Origin: Oscillospiraceae bacterium
GTDB taxonomy: Bacteria; Bacillota; Clostridia; Oscillospirales; Oscillospiraceae
Direction of reading: 5' to 3'
Length of the DNA: 64,000 nt
Assembly: GCA_009783555.1 (NCBI GenBank)
Contig: WRDH01000005.1
Location: 29,235-93,234 of the forward strand
The notes beneath the pieces are model-generated. The model did no database searches. It was not told the DNA's origin and saw nothing but the letters and a program-made list of their open reading frames with translations. Below are positions 1-8,638 of this stretch, piece after piece (position 1 is the stretch's first letter; the number at the start of each line of letters is the position of its first letter). Both the position numbers and the translations under genes were made by a program.

Positions 1-1
1 A

Positions 2-1120
2 CTGGGTAAAACAACAGACAAAAAAAGTATAGAGATAGATGGTGTAGCTATCCCGCTCAGTGAAGCAGAACAGGCTTGGGAGGGAGCACTTGACAACGTG
101 TTCCCGTCAATCAACTCCCCACCTGTGATAACTCGCTCCTCATATCCTGTCAACACTAATACATCACCATCTGCCATAATCAAAACTTCATCACCTGTTT
201 CAAGCGACACCTCACCAGCTTCTCAAAATCAAACAGCCACACCTAACCCCTCATCGTTAAAAGAGCCATTAGTACCTGCTGCACAAACAAATAAACAACC
301 AAAGGTTCTAATCCCGATATTCCCGGGTTCAACCGGTGAGTATGAACTGGAAAAACAGTTTCGTATAGCTTGTGCCGAAGTTAATACTGTCCTATTCAGA
401 ACGCTAACATCAAGTGACATAGAGGACAGTTATTCCGAACTAACCGAAGCGGTAAATAATGCAAACATACTGGCAATACCCTCAGGAATGTCAGCGGGAG
501 CAGAGCCTGACGGAAGCAGCAAGCTTATTGCGTTGATACTTCGTCATCCGAATGTCAAAGAAGCAGTTAATAAGCTAATAAGCGAGCGCAAGGGTCTGGT
601 TCTCGGCACAGGAGAAGGCTTCAAAGCATTGTTGAAAACAGGACTGATACAAACAGGGCAAATCCAAGATGTCGAGAATGGGGATATACTCTTAACAAAG
701 CACCCCTCCAACAACTACTACTGCACACTAAGAACAGTTATGATAGAAGAAAACACAACATCACCATGGCTTAAAAACATGGCAGGTGAATTGGAAACAG
801 TGCCTATATCAGGAAAAGACATCGTGGTACATATGTCCGAAGAACTCTACAAAGAGTACATGGTAAAAGGACAAATAACATCGCAATATATAAGTGAACA
901 AGGGGACGATTCATCCGTTTCAATCAACGATGGGATAGGAAACAAAAAATGCAACTCTTCGCACACAATTGAAGCAATGACAAGCGAAAACGGCTTAGTT
1001 CTCGGAAGAGCCGGACTCGTTGAAAACTTTACTAAAGGCCTCTACACAAATGTATTCGATGCAAAAGAAAGCCGCATATTTAGCAATGCAGTAAGTTACA
1101 TAACACAGATGCAACTGTAA
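2..1120 (+). CDS. purL: Phosphoribosylformylglycinamidine synthase, C-terminal part (5' truncated by window), degenerate glutaminase domain
   Basis: The frame is open from base 2, so the gene starts outside the window. The first ~33 codons match the end of the FGAM-synthetase domain of large single-chain PurL (GVAIPLSEAEQAWEGAL). A ~55-residue Pro/Ser/Thr-rich linker follows, then a PurQ-like class-I amidotransferase fold (VLIPIFPGS, SGMSAGAEPDGSSK, a SPWL region, C-terminal GLYTNVF). In this family the nucleophile elbow normally reads LGxCNGFQ; here it reads LGTGEGFK, with Gly at codon 611-613 instead of Cys. The GHxE catalytic pair reads GLVE, with Leu at 1016-1018 instead of His; only the Glu survives. 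By inference this domain cannot hydrolyse glutamine. It is followed by purE and purK on the same strand. Confidence 0.9.
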   Translation: MGKTTDKKSIEIDGVAIPLSEAEQAWEGALDNVFPSINSPPVITRSSYPVNTNTSPSAIIKTSSPVSSDTSPASQNQTATPNPSSLKEPLVPAAQTNKQPKVLIPIFPGSTGEYELEKQFRIACAEVNTVLFRTLTSSDIEDSYSELTEAVNNANILAIPSGMSAGAEPDGSSKLIALILRHPNVKEAVNKLISERKGLVLGTGEGFKALLKTGLIQTGQIQDVENGDILLTKHPSNNYYCTLRTVMIEENTTSPWLKNMAGELETVPISGKDIVVHMSEELYKEYMVKGQITSQYISEQGDDSSVSINDGIGNKKCNSSHTIEAMTSENGLVLGRAGLVENFTKGLYTNVFDAKESRIFSNAVSYITQMQL

Positions 1121-1249
1121 GCGGCCAAGTACGCATAAAGCCAGGTTTTCTGTGTGTTTGTTCTTAGTAATCTTATTTTTCCGGCACTAGCCACTGTTTA
1201 TTTATCATTTTTAATTTCTCATTTATCATTTGTTATATAGGGGGTAACT

Positions 1250-1762
1250 ATGAAAGTTGGAATAATTATGGGAAGCGATTCCGATCTGCCAATAATGAAA
1301 GAAGCAGCGGAATTCCTCGATGAAATGGGTATTTCAAACGAAGTCACCATAGTCTCGGCACATAGGACTCCAAAGAGAATGTTTGAATATGCGCAGACGG
1401 CAAAAGAAAGAGGATTGTCACTCATAATCGCGGGAGCGGGCGGCAGTGCACACTTGCCGGGAATGGTAGCTTCAATCACTACATTGCCCGTCATCGGAGT
1501 GCCAATAAAAACAACAGCACTCGACGGCGCTGACTCTCTATACTCAATAGTCCAAATGCCACCCGGCATACCCGTAGCAACCGTTGCGATTAACGGAGCA
1601 AAAAACGCAGGAATACTGGCTGCTTCAATATTAGCGATAAATGACGCTGAAATCGCCGAGAAATTAAAAGCATATAAAGATAATCTGAATGAATTGATTA
1701 CATGGAAAGCAAAAACCCTTGAAAACATCGGGTACACAGAATATTTAACGAAAGCTAAGTAA
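1250..1762 (+). CDS. purE: N5-carboxyaminoimidazole ribonucleotide mutase, class I PurE
   Basis: Cytoplasmic purine enzyme that converts N5-CAIR made by PurK into CAIR. The 170-residue length is normal. Seen: the N-terminal GSDSD loop (residues 8-12), SAHRTP (36-41) with the catalytic His, and the [11 protein letters not shown] loop around 66-76, all class I PurE hallmarks. The ATG is preceded by GGGGG five bases upstream. The 130 bp before it hold no gene, only a short AT-rich repeat of the ATTTATCATTTGTTAT type. purK follows after 6 bp, so the two are surely cotranscribed. Confidence 0.97.
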   Translation: MKVGIIMGSDSDLPIMKEAAEFLDEMGISNEVTIVSAHRTPKRMFEYAQTAKERGLSLIIAGAGGSAHLPGMVASITTLPVIGVPIKTTALDGADSLYSIVQMPPGIPVATVAINGAKNAGILAASILAINDAEIAEKLKAYKDNLNELITWKAKTLENIGYTEYLTKAK

Positions 1763-1768
1763 CAAAAA

Positions 1769-2923
1769 ATGGAAATAGCAAAAAAAAGAATCGGAATAGT
1801 GGGCGGCGGACAGCTTGGCAAAATGATGATACTTGAAGCCAAACGGCTTGGGTTATATATTACTGTGCTTGACCCGGCTGCTGATTGCCCGTCATCAAGT
1901 ATTTGCGATAAATTAATTGTCGCAAATCTCAATGACCTGAGCGGTTATACAGAGCTATCCAAGCATGCCGATGTGATTACATATGAATGGGAAAATATCA
2001 GTGTCCCGGCACTGGAAAAGCTGGAAAAGGGAGGACATATAATCTACCCTTCCGTATCTTCATTAAGAACAATTCAAAACAAGTACGTTCAAAATGCAGC
2101 TCTGAAAAAAGCCGGAATACCGGTTCCAAAATTCGCTTTGGTCACAAACACGGAGGAAATACGGGAATATGGAAAACCCGAGAACTTCGGTTACCCGCTC
2201 ATGTTGAAAACAACATCAGGCGGGTATGACGGTAAAGGAGTTGCTCCGGTTAAAACCGAAGATGACGTTGACGATGCTTTTCATCAGCTTGGCAGTGGAA
2301 TAAAAGAACTAATGGTTGAAGAGTTCGTCGATTTCCAAAAAGAAATATCCGTCATAGCCTGCAGAGGCATAAAAGGAGAAAAAGCAGTATATCCGGTCGC
2401 GGAGAACACGCATACAAACACCATATTGGACACAACCGTTGTCCCTGCGGATATAAGCGAAGAAGCAAGTAATAAAGCAAAAGAAATAGCGGATAAGGTA
2501 ATGTCGGTCTTTGAAGGTGTCGGGACGTTTTGCACAGAAATGTTTTTGGCAAAAGACGGCGAAATCTACGTAAACGAAGTTGCACCCCGCCCTCACAACT
2601 CAGGGCACTACACAATTGAGGGTTGTTTTGCGAACCAGTTTGAAAATCATATAAGAGCAATACTCGGGCTTCCGTTTGGAGATACGGGATTAATATGTCC
2701 GGCTGTTATGGTCAACTTACTTGGCGAAAGCGATGGAAAAGCAAAGCTGTTAGGTCTTGAAGAAGCGTATAATGACCCGAATGTTCAAGTACATATATAT
2801 GGCAAGAGCGAATCAAAGGTCGGCAGAAAAATGGGGCATTATACAGTTGTCGGAGAATCGGCAAAGGATACAATAAAGCGGGCTTTGGAATTGAAAAAAA
2901 TAGTTCGCATTATTGGGGAATAA
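1769..2923 (+). CDS. purK: 5-(carboxyamino)imidazole ribonucleotide synthase, ATP-grasp
   Basis: Uses ATP and bicarbonate to carboxylate AIR to N5-CAIR, the substrate of PurE. The 384-residue product has the N-terminal GGGQLGKM nucleotide-fold loop (12-19). The ATP-grasp core includes TTSGGYDGKGV and VEEFVDFQKEISV. The metal-binding end reads EVAPRPHNSGHYTIEGC. The start six bases after purE lacks a good ribosome site, which suggests coupling. The PurE class I/PurK pair means this organism uses the N5-CAIR route rather than direct carboxylation. Confidence 0.96.
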   Translation: MEIAKKRIGIVGGGQLGKMMILEAKRLGLYITVLDPAADCPSSSICDKLIVANLNDLSGYTELSKHADVITYEWENISVPALEKLEKGGHIIYPSVSSLRTIQNKYVQNAALKKAGIPVPKFALVTNTEEIREYGKPENFGYPLMLKTTSGGYDGKGVAPVKTEDDVDDAFHQLGSGIKELMVEEFVDFQKEISVIACRGIKGEKAVYPVAENTHTNTILDTTVVPADISEEASNKAKEIADKVMSVFEGVGTFCTEMFLAKDGEIYVNEVAPRPHNSGHYTIEGCFANQFENHIRAILGLPFGDTGLICPAVMVNLLGESDGKAKLLGLEEAYNDPNVQVHIYGKSESKVGRKMGHYTVVGESAKDTIKRALELKKIVRIIGE

Positions 2924-2965
2924 ACCATTACTATGCAGAGCTTACTAGAAGCAACCATCAGTTCC

Positions 2966-3039
2966 CGTCATTCTGCGCGTTAGTCGCAGAATCCATGTCC
3001 ACGCAGCAATAGATTCTGCGACTAACGCGCAGAATGACG
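2966..3039. repeat. Palindromic repeat family A, full copy
   Basis: A perfect 28-bp inverted repeat (2966-2993 and 3012-3039) around an 18-bp spacer. Each arm contains its own mini-hairpin ATTCTGCG...CGCAGAAT. It sits between purK and purF, just upstream of the purF ribosome site. Related copies are at 31064-31094, 46280-46384 and 63733-63760. Confidence 0.9.
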
Positions 3040-3091
3040 AGGCTGGGAATACCCCACTGTACAGTAAACAAATTCGATCCGGAGGTTTTAC

Positions 3092-4483
3092 GTGGATAAA
3101 TTTAGAGAAGAATGCGGACTTGTCGCAGCAGTTCTTAAAGGTAATGTTGAGGCTGCGCAGACAGTATATTTCGGGCTTAACGGATTGCAGCACAGAGGTC
3201 AGCAAAGTGCCGGACTTGCGGTTTGCAATGATGGTATTATGAGCTGTTACAAAGATACAGGGCTTGTAACTGAAGTGCTTGATGAAAAAATACTAACCAT
3301 CTTAAAAGGAGATATGGCACTCGGACACGTCAAGTACGGTCCGGGAACAGAAAGCTTTCAAATCCATGCTCAACCTTTGCTTATAAACTACAGACACGGC
3401 TCACTTGCAACCGCATTTAACGGAGCATTAGTAAACGGCAATCAGTTGAGGGAACGCATGGAAAATGACGGAGCAATCTTCTCCACCACAACGGATTGTG
3501 AAGTCGTTGCTGCACTAATTGCCCGGTACGATAAAAACGATATAACCGAAGCGGTTAAAGCAACAATGGAGGAAATCCAAGGCGGTTACGCATTATGTAT
3601 TATGACAAAAGACCGGATTATAGGCGCACGCGACCCTCGGGGGATACGCCCGCTGTCAATAGGGAAACTAAGCAGCGGCTACGCACTTGCCTCGGAAAGC
3701 TGTGCGTTTGACATGATGGAAGGCGAATTCATAAGAGACGTAAAACCCGGGGAAATAATAATAATTGAAAACGAGAACATCACATCTGTAAGTACCGGGA
3801 TAGAAAACGAAAAGGCGATGTGCTCATTTGAGTATGTATACTTTGCAAGACCGGATTCGACCATAGACGGAAAAAACGTTTACGATGTCAGAGAGCTGGC
3901 AGGACGAGCACTGGCAGCCGAACACCCCGTAGACGCGGATGTAATTATCGGTGTACCCGACTCCGGAACACCCGCCGCCATCGGATATTCATTAGAAAGC
4001 GGCATCCCGTACAGACCGGGTCTGATAAAAAATAAATACATAGGGAGAATTTTCATACAACCGACTCAGACACAAAGAGAAATCGGCGTAAGAATCAAAC
4101 TCAACCCGATTGAAATGCTTGTAAAAGATAAATCGGTTGTACTGGTCGATGACAGCATCGTAAGAGGCACAACAATGCGTAAAATCATAGCAACCTTGCG
4201 TCATGTAGGAGCAAAAGAAGTACACCTGCGCATAAGCTCACCGCCAATAAGAAACTGCTGCTACTTCGGAGTAGACACCCCCGACATAAAAGATTTCATA
4301 GCAACCTCCCGCCCCGTAGAAGAAATAAGACAAGAACTCGACGCAGACAGCCTCGGCTTCATAAGCATAGAAGGCTTGCTGAAATCGCTGGGAGGAACAG
4401 GCTATTGCACAGGATGTTTTAGCGGGGAGTATCCGATGGATATAGGCATTAATTATCTACCCACATTTCGCATTGCCCGATAA
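3092..4483 (+). CDS. purF: Amidophosphoribosyltransferase (PRPP amidotransferase)
   Basis: First committed step of purine synthesis: PRPP plus glutamine gives phosphoribosylamine. GTG start with GGAGG seven bases upstream. A short propeptide precedes Cys8 (EECGLVAAV), the N-terminal nucleophile exposed by self-cleavage in this family. The PRPP loop VVLVDDSIVRGTT is at about 350-362. Cysteines near 244 (MCSF), 389 (RNCC) and 439/442 (GYCTGC) match the [4Fe-4S] ligands of the Bacillus-type oxygen-sensitive enzyme. The last 35 bp overlap the convergent hsdR gene, so the defence island was joined directly to the end of purF. Confidence 0.97.
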   Translation: MDKFREECGLVAAVLKGNVEAAQTVYFGLNGLQHRGQQSAGLAVCNDGIMSCYKDTGLVTEVLDEKILTILKGDMALGHVKYGPGTESFQIHAQPLLINYRHGSLATAFNGALVNGNQLRERMENDGAIFSTTTDCEVVAALIARYDKNDITEAVKATMEEIQGGYALCIMTKDRIIGARDPRGIRPLSIGKLSSGYALASESCAFDMMEGEFIRDVKPGEIIIIENENITSVSTGIENEKAMCSFEYVYFARPDSTIDGKNVYDVRELAGRALAAEHPVDADVIIGVPDSGTPAAIGYSLESGIPYRPGLIKNKYIGRIFIQPTQTQREIGVRIKLNPIEMLVKDKSVVLVDDSIVRGTTMRKIIATLRHVGAKEVHLRISSPPIRNCCYFGVDTPDIKDFIATSRPVEEIRQELDADSLGFISIEGLLKSLGGTGYCTGCFSGEYPMDIGINYLPTFRIAR

Positions 4484-7400
4484 CTGTTTCAAGTGCGTAC
4501 TCCACACCTTCCGGCGGATATTTGTATTTTTTCAGAAGCCTTTTTACCATACGTCGCATTCCTGCTCTTGCAGCTTCTTTCTTTTGCCAGTCGATTGTAC
4601 GGCTCTTACGAAGTTGATCCGTGAGTTCTCTTGTCATATCGATTAGTTCTTCATTTTGATAAAAGTCCTTTACTGCTGCAGGACGAGTTAATGCATCATA
4701 AAATGCTAACTCTTCATCCGATAAACCCAATGAAGAACCTTCGGCTTGAGCGGTTGCCATTTCCTCTGCCATTTCCATAAGCTCAGCGATAACTTCCTCG
4801 TTAGTGAGCATTCCATTAATGTACTCCCGCATTGCTCTTGCTAATCTCTCAGAAAATTTCTCAGACTTTACAAGATTTGTTTTTCGATAAATTGATACTT
4901 GCTCTGCTAATAGCTTTTTAAGTATCTCTACTGCAAGATTCCGCTCCTCCATTTTTGCTATTTCATCAAGGAACTTAGGGTCGAATAAAGAAAACTCGAT
5001 ATCAATATCAGAAAACAGGTTTATAACACCCTTGCTTTGAATTGCACCCTTGAGCAATCCGTTGATATGCTCATTTATATCTTTTAGTGAGAATTTTTTA
5101 TCAGAACCTGATATACGAGTTAATAATGTTCGCACAGCATCAAAATATGCGGCTTCATAGCGTTGCTTTTGATCCAGCAATGATCGGCACAACGACAATG
5201 CTTGACGCAGCAGCATTGCTTCCTTTATAAATGCATCTTTTAGGTTTTGCACGTCTGTTCTGTCATTCACATAATCAGCGAAGTTCACTATTGCCGCATC
5301 TGCTGCCATCGAAAGTCCGGGCTCTGTGCTGTGCAATATTGTTCCGGGTTCAATACTGTAAATATTGCTTGATTTTACTGCAGATAAGAAGTTTACGCCT
5401 CCGCTTATTGCTTTGGCACGAGCTAAATCTGTAGCGTTTTCACTCATAAACGCCGTGTAATTATACCCATGCATAAGGCTCCGACATACCTCCAGCTTCT
5501 CAATAAATTTTGGGAGAGCTGTTTTTGCAATATCGGTATCTCCATAATTACGTTTATCTCGATTGGTATAATCGCTCATTGCTTGTTTCAATGCCGGAGC
5601 GATACCTACATAATCAACTACTAAACCGCCTACCTTATCTTTGTAAACACGGTTCACGCGAGCGATTGCTTGCATTAGGTTATGACCTGCCATAGGTTTG
5701 TATATATACATAGTAGCTAGAGATGGCACATCAAAACCGGTTAGCCACATATCTACTACAATAGCGATCTTCATTGAATCGTCGTTGCTTTTAAACTTTT
5801 TTGCCAGCTCATCACGTCTGTTTTTATTACCGATGATATCATGCCAATCTTCCGGGTCATTATTATCAGATGTCATAACAACGCCGATTTTCTCAGCCCA
5901 ATGTGGTCGCATTTCCATTAGTTTTCGATATATTTTAATTCCTATAGGGCGAGAGTATGCTACAATCATTGCTTTTCCGGTTTGTTCATACTGCCGGTTT
6001 TCTTCATAATGTTTCACTATATCGTTACATAACGCAGAAATCGTCTGCTCTGCTCCGAGAATTGATTCCATTTTTCCAAGTTCTTTTTTGCTTTTTTCAA
6101 TTGCGTGCGACTCAGCGTTTTGTGCGAGTATATCATATTCGGCATCAATCAACTTCAAAATATCTTCATCGAGCTTAAGATGAATGACACGGCTTTCATA
6201 AAACACAGGACGTGTTGCACCGTCTTCTACTGCTTGTGTCATATCATATATATCAATGTAATTTCCAAAAACCTCTATTGTAGAACGATCTTTTGATGAA
6301 ATCGGTGTGCCGGTAAATCCTATGTAGGTAGCATTCGGTAGACTGTCACGAATTACTCGTGCAGTTCCGAGTGTTACACGCCCGGTATCCGCATCAACCT
6401 TTTCTTCAAGTCCATACTGTCCTCTATGAGCTTCATCAGCAATTACAATAATGTTCCTACGCTCCGAAAGCGGCTCCAAGCATTCTTCAAATTTCTGCAT
6501 TGTGCTGAATATGATTCCATATGACTCACGGCCTTCAAGAAGCTCTTTTAAATTGATTCTGCTTTCAGCTTGTTTTGGTGTTTGGCGAAGATAATCTGAA
6601 CATAACAGAAATTGCTCATAAAGTTGATTATCTAAATCATTTCTATCCGTGAGCACAAGAATTGTAGGGGATTGCAATACTTCTTGTAGCATTTTGGCAA
6701 AGAACACCATAGAAAGTGATTTACCACTGCCTTGCGTATGCCAGAACACGCCACCTTTACCATCAGTCTGGGTAGCCTTTACAATCATATTAACGGCTTT
6801 CTTTACTGCAAAGTATTGATGGTAAGCTCCAAGTATTTTTATATCACCGGAGTAGCAAATGAAGTTCTTAAGAAGGTCGATTAATCTTTTCTTTTCGAAT
6901 ATCCCAATGAAAAATGTGTCAAACCCTGCAAATTGAGTGTTTTCATAACTGCCATCTGTGGTCTTCCATGCCATAAAACGATCTTCTCCGGCTGTTATTG
7001 TACCTGCTTTGGTATGAGCTTGATCACTTGTGACCAAAAATGCATTATAAATAAATAATGACGGAATTTCATGCATGTAGTTACGGAGTTGAAGGTATGC
7101 TTCACCTGCATCAGTTGACTCTCGAGATGGCGATTTCAACTCTGCCACTGCTATTGGTATTCCGTTCAAGAACACTATCAGGTCCGGCCTTTTTATACTA
7201 TGTTCCGATATCGACCATTGGTTCGCGATGATGAAAGTGTTCATATCTATATTTTGGTAATCCACCAAGTATACTAATGTAGATTTCTGTTCTCCTCCAA
7301 AGAAGTAATTCACCGAAACGCCATTTTGCAGATAATCTGTAAAAATCTTGTTTTTCGTAATCGGGTCGCCGCTGCTAAAATCACACATCTTACTGATAGC

Positions 7401-7577
7401 TTCCTTGATTGCCACTTCCGGGAGAAGCGGATTTATCCGTTTCAATGCAGGTTGAAGCTCAGCGCGAAATAAAGGGTCGGCATAATCACGCTCGACATCA
7501 GGGCCGTATGCATGAGAATAGCCAAGCTTGTCGCGGAATATTTCAATAATAGCGTTTTCATATTGTGTTTCGTTCAT
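4449..7577 (-). CDS. hsdR: Type I restriction enzyme, R (endonuclease/translocase) subunit
   Basis: Motor and nuclease subunit of a type I restriction-modification system. The nuclease domain comes first, with RPDLIVF...AVAELKS (about 131-150). The SF2 translocase follows, with Walker A QGSGKS (~285), DEAH (~380), GFTGTPI, and a motif VI ending in QAIARVNR. A helical C-terminal region for binding HsdM comes last. An upstream ATG at 7595 is in frame, but the ribosome site AAGGAGTT lies within those first codons, so the start at 7577 is preferred (1042 residues). It is separated from hsdM and hsdS by hepT, mntA and a non-coding segment, all on the same strand. Confidence 0.95.
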   Translation of the reverse strand: MNETQYENAIIEIFRDKLGYSHAYGPDVERDYADPLFRAELQPALKRINPLLPEVAIKEAISKMCDFSSGDPITKNKIFTDYLQNGVSVNYFFGGEQKSTLVYLVDYQNIDMNTFIIANQWSISEHSIKRPDLIVFLNGIPIAVAELKSPSRESTDAGEAYLQLRNYMHEIPSLFIYNAFLVTSDQAHTKAGTITAGEDRFMAWKTTDGSYENTQFAGFDTFFIGIFEKKRLIDLLKNFICYSGDIKILGAYHQYFAVKKAVNMIVKATQTDGKGGVFWHTQGSGKSLSMVFFAKMLQEVLQSPTILVLTDRNDLDNQLYEQFLLCSDYLRQTPKQAESRINLKELLEGRESYGIIFSTMQKFEECLEPLSERRNIIVIADEAHRGQYGLEEKVDADTGRVTLGTARVIRDSLPNATYIGFTGTPISSKDRSTIEVFGNYIDIYDMTQAVEDGATRPVFYESRVIHLKLDEDILKLIDAEYDILAQNAESHAIEKSKKELGKMESILGAEQTISALCNDIVKHYEENRQYEQTGKAMIVAYSRPIGIKIYRKLMEMRPHWAEKIGVVMTSDNNDPEDWHDIIGNKNRRDELAKKFKSNDDSMKIAIVVDMWLTGFDVPSLATMYIYKPMAGHNLMQAIARVNRVYKDKVGGLVVDYVGIAPALKQAMSDYTNRDKRNYGDTDIAKTALPKFIEKLEVCRSLMHGYNYTAFMSENATDLARAKAISGGVNFLSAVKSSNIYSIEPGTILHSTEPGLSMAADAAIVNFADYVNDRTDVQNLKDAFIKEAMLLRQALSLCRSLLDQKQRYEAAYFDAVRTLLTRISGSDKKFSLKDINEHINGLLKGAIQSKGVINLFSDIDIEFSLFDPKFLDEIAKMEERNLAVEILKKLLAEQVSIYRKTNLVKSEKFSERLARAMREYINGMLTNEEVIAELMEMAEEMATAQAEGSSLGLSDEELAFYDALTRPAAVKDFYQNEELIDMTRELTDQLRKSRTIDWQKKEAARAGMRRMVKRLLKKYKYPPEGVEYALETVIGQCEMWVDN

Positions 7578-7600
7578 TTTAAAGAACTCCTTCAATGTGT

Positions 7601-7612
7601 TAAATCATCATT
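7601..7612 (+). repeat. Partial third copy of the hsdS inversion site
   Basis: TAAATCATCATT here matches the first 12 bases of the 15-bp repeat at 8639-8653, in the same orientation, just upstream of the hsdR ribosome site. It may be a decayed recombination site or a chance match. Confidence 0.4.
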
Positions 7613-7679
7613 GTACGAATGAATGAAAATTTATCTTTACGTTTATATAGATTTTGAGTATAATGTGTTTAATCCAAGT

Positions 7680-7886
7680 TTTCTTGGAGGTGGAGTGCTT
7701 GCACTTGGTAGCGGCTTGCTTGGCAGGCCGTTTTACTACGTAAAAAACGCCCACTACTGAGTAGACGCTTCTTGTCGGATTTATGCATTTGACGGGCGTA
7801 CCGTTCTCCCGCATCTCTCGGGTTTCCCCTGTCATTACCATCGGCGTGTGGTTTGTACGAAATCTACCACCTCAAATGCTTGCCCT
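7680..7886 (-). ncRNA. Candidate structured non-coding RNA between hepT and hsdR
   Basis: This part of the 373-bp gap between genes has no credible coding frame but dense complementarity on the minus strand. GAGGTGGTAG (7873-7864) can pair with a split partner, CTACC (7711-7707) plus ACCTC (7691-7687), with a small AGTG/CACT hairpin looped out between. GCATTTGA (7879-7872) pairs with TCAAATGC (7792-7785), and the order of the strands makes an H-type pseudoknot. Other hairpins lie at 7747-7768, 7729-7749, 7712-7730, 7808-7822 and 7674-7687. A T-run at 7741-7747 follows the 7747-7768 hairpin and could be an early terminator. Promoter-like boxes lie just upstream. The family is not recognised; the raiA-motif and 6S families are ones to test. 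Confidence 0.75.
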
Positions 7887-7892
7887 ACAAGA

Positions 7893-7920
7893 ATTATACT
7901 ATTTTTCGTTTCACTGCAAA
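7893..7920 (-). promoter_or_regulatory. Promoter of the candidate ncRNA
   Basis: On the minus strand, TTTGCA (7920-7915), a 16-bp spacer and a perfect TATAAT (7898-7893). Transcription would start near 7886, inside the gap and not in hepT, which supports an independent RNA gene. Confidence 0.7.
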
Positions 7921-7950
7921 GAATTTGTTAATAAATCTTTGAAAATAAAA

Positions 7951-8283
7951 TTAGATGGTTAGCTCTTTCTTTAATTCAATGATACTTACCTTGACCGTAT
8001 CCCATACTCTTTCCATATTAACAGCCTCGTATCTGTGTGCAGCTACATTTCGCATTGCTTGGACTTTTTTCCACGGAATATTTTTATTTAAGGATATAAA
8101 CTCATCCGTATAACTCTTTGATAGTTCACCTATGTTAATCAGTGTCATAACAACGGCTTTTTGCGTTTTTGGGTCTGTATAGAAATCCGCTTCAGACATA
8201 TTAGCTGTGAACAAGTCTATTTCGTTAATCTCTGACAGAATTTTCTTTGTAATAATATCATTCCTTTTACTTATCTCGTCCAT
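7951..8283 (-). CDS. hepT: HepT-like HEPN ribonuclease toxin (DUF86)
   Basis: Toxin half of a MntA/HepT (nucleotidyltransferase/HEPN) pair. The 110-residue, all-helical protein carries the HEPN catalytic Rx4H motif as R78-NVAA-H83, followed by RY. Known HepT proteins are RNases silenced by AMPylation from their MntA partner. Its start overlaps mntA by 17 bp, so the two are translationally coupled. The pair sits inside the hsd locus, where it may act as an addiction or abortive-infection module. Confidence 0.85.
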   Translation of the reverse strand: MDEISKRNDIITKKILSEINEIDLFTANMSEADFYTDPKTQKAVVMTLINIGELSKSYTDEFISLNKNIPWKKVQAMRNVAAHRYEAVNMERVWDTVKVSIIELKKELTI

Positions 8284-8566
8284 ATAAATGCACCACCTTA
8301 TTAATTGTCATATACTCAGATGCAGTTTTTGATATTGGTGATTCCAGAATATCTACGTTCACTTTTAGCAAATCTGATAAATCTTGTTGAAAGCCACAAA
8401 AATCAAGTAGGGTAATAGGTCTTTTTCCAAACTCAACAAGCACATCAACATCGCTGTTCTGCTTAGCAGTTCCTTCTGCGTATGACCCAAATAAATGTAC
8501 TTGATGGATAGGATACATTGGAGCAGTTTTACTCACGGCCTCTTTTATCTCTGTGATTGTAAGCAT
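8267..8566 (-). CDS. mntA: MntA-like minimal nucleotidyltransferase antitoxin
   Basis: 99 residues with the pol-beta nucleotidyltransferase signature G27-S28-Y, D39-V-D41 and a third acidic residue at D72. In the family it transfers AMP to a Tyr of HepT and blocks its RNase activity. The catalytic residues are intact. A promoter (8607-8635) lies just outside the hsdS invertible segment, so mntA-hepT expression should not depend on the switch. Confidence 0.85.
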   Translation of the reverse strand: MLTITEIKEAVSKTAPMYPIHQVHLFGSYAEGTAKQNSDVDVLVEFGKRPITLLDFCGFQQDLSDLLKVNVDILESPISKTASEYMTINKVVHLYGRDK

Positions 8567-8606
8567 AATACACCTCGATTTCTTACATCAATAGTCCTAT
8601 AAAGTT

Positions 8607-8635
8607 AATATACATTACAGATAGTATAAGTTCAA
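8607..8635 (-). promoter_or_regulatory. Promoter of mntA-hepT
   Basis: Minus-strand TTGAAC (8635-8630), a 17-bp spacer and TATATT (8612-8607). The -35 box is only 3 bp from the inversion repeat at 8639. Confidence 0.65.
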
Positions 8636-8638
8636 CAG

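Noticed and set aside
1121..1249. Purine riboswitch upstream of purE
   Set aside because: No three-way-junction sequence; the gap holds AT-rich repeats and the genes appear to be read through from purL.
7608..7841. 77-codon minus-strand frame over the hepT-hsdR gap
   Set aside because: No ribosome site, no recognisable protein pattern, and the DNA is better explained by RNA base pairing.
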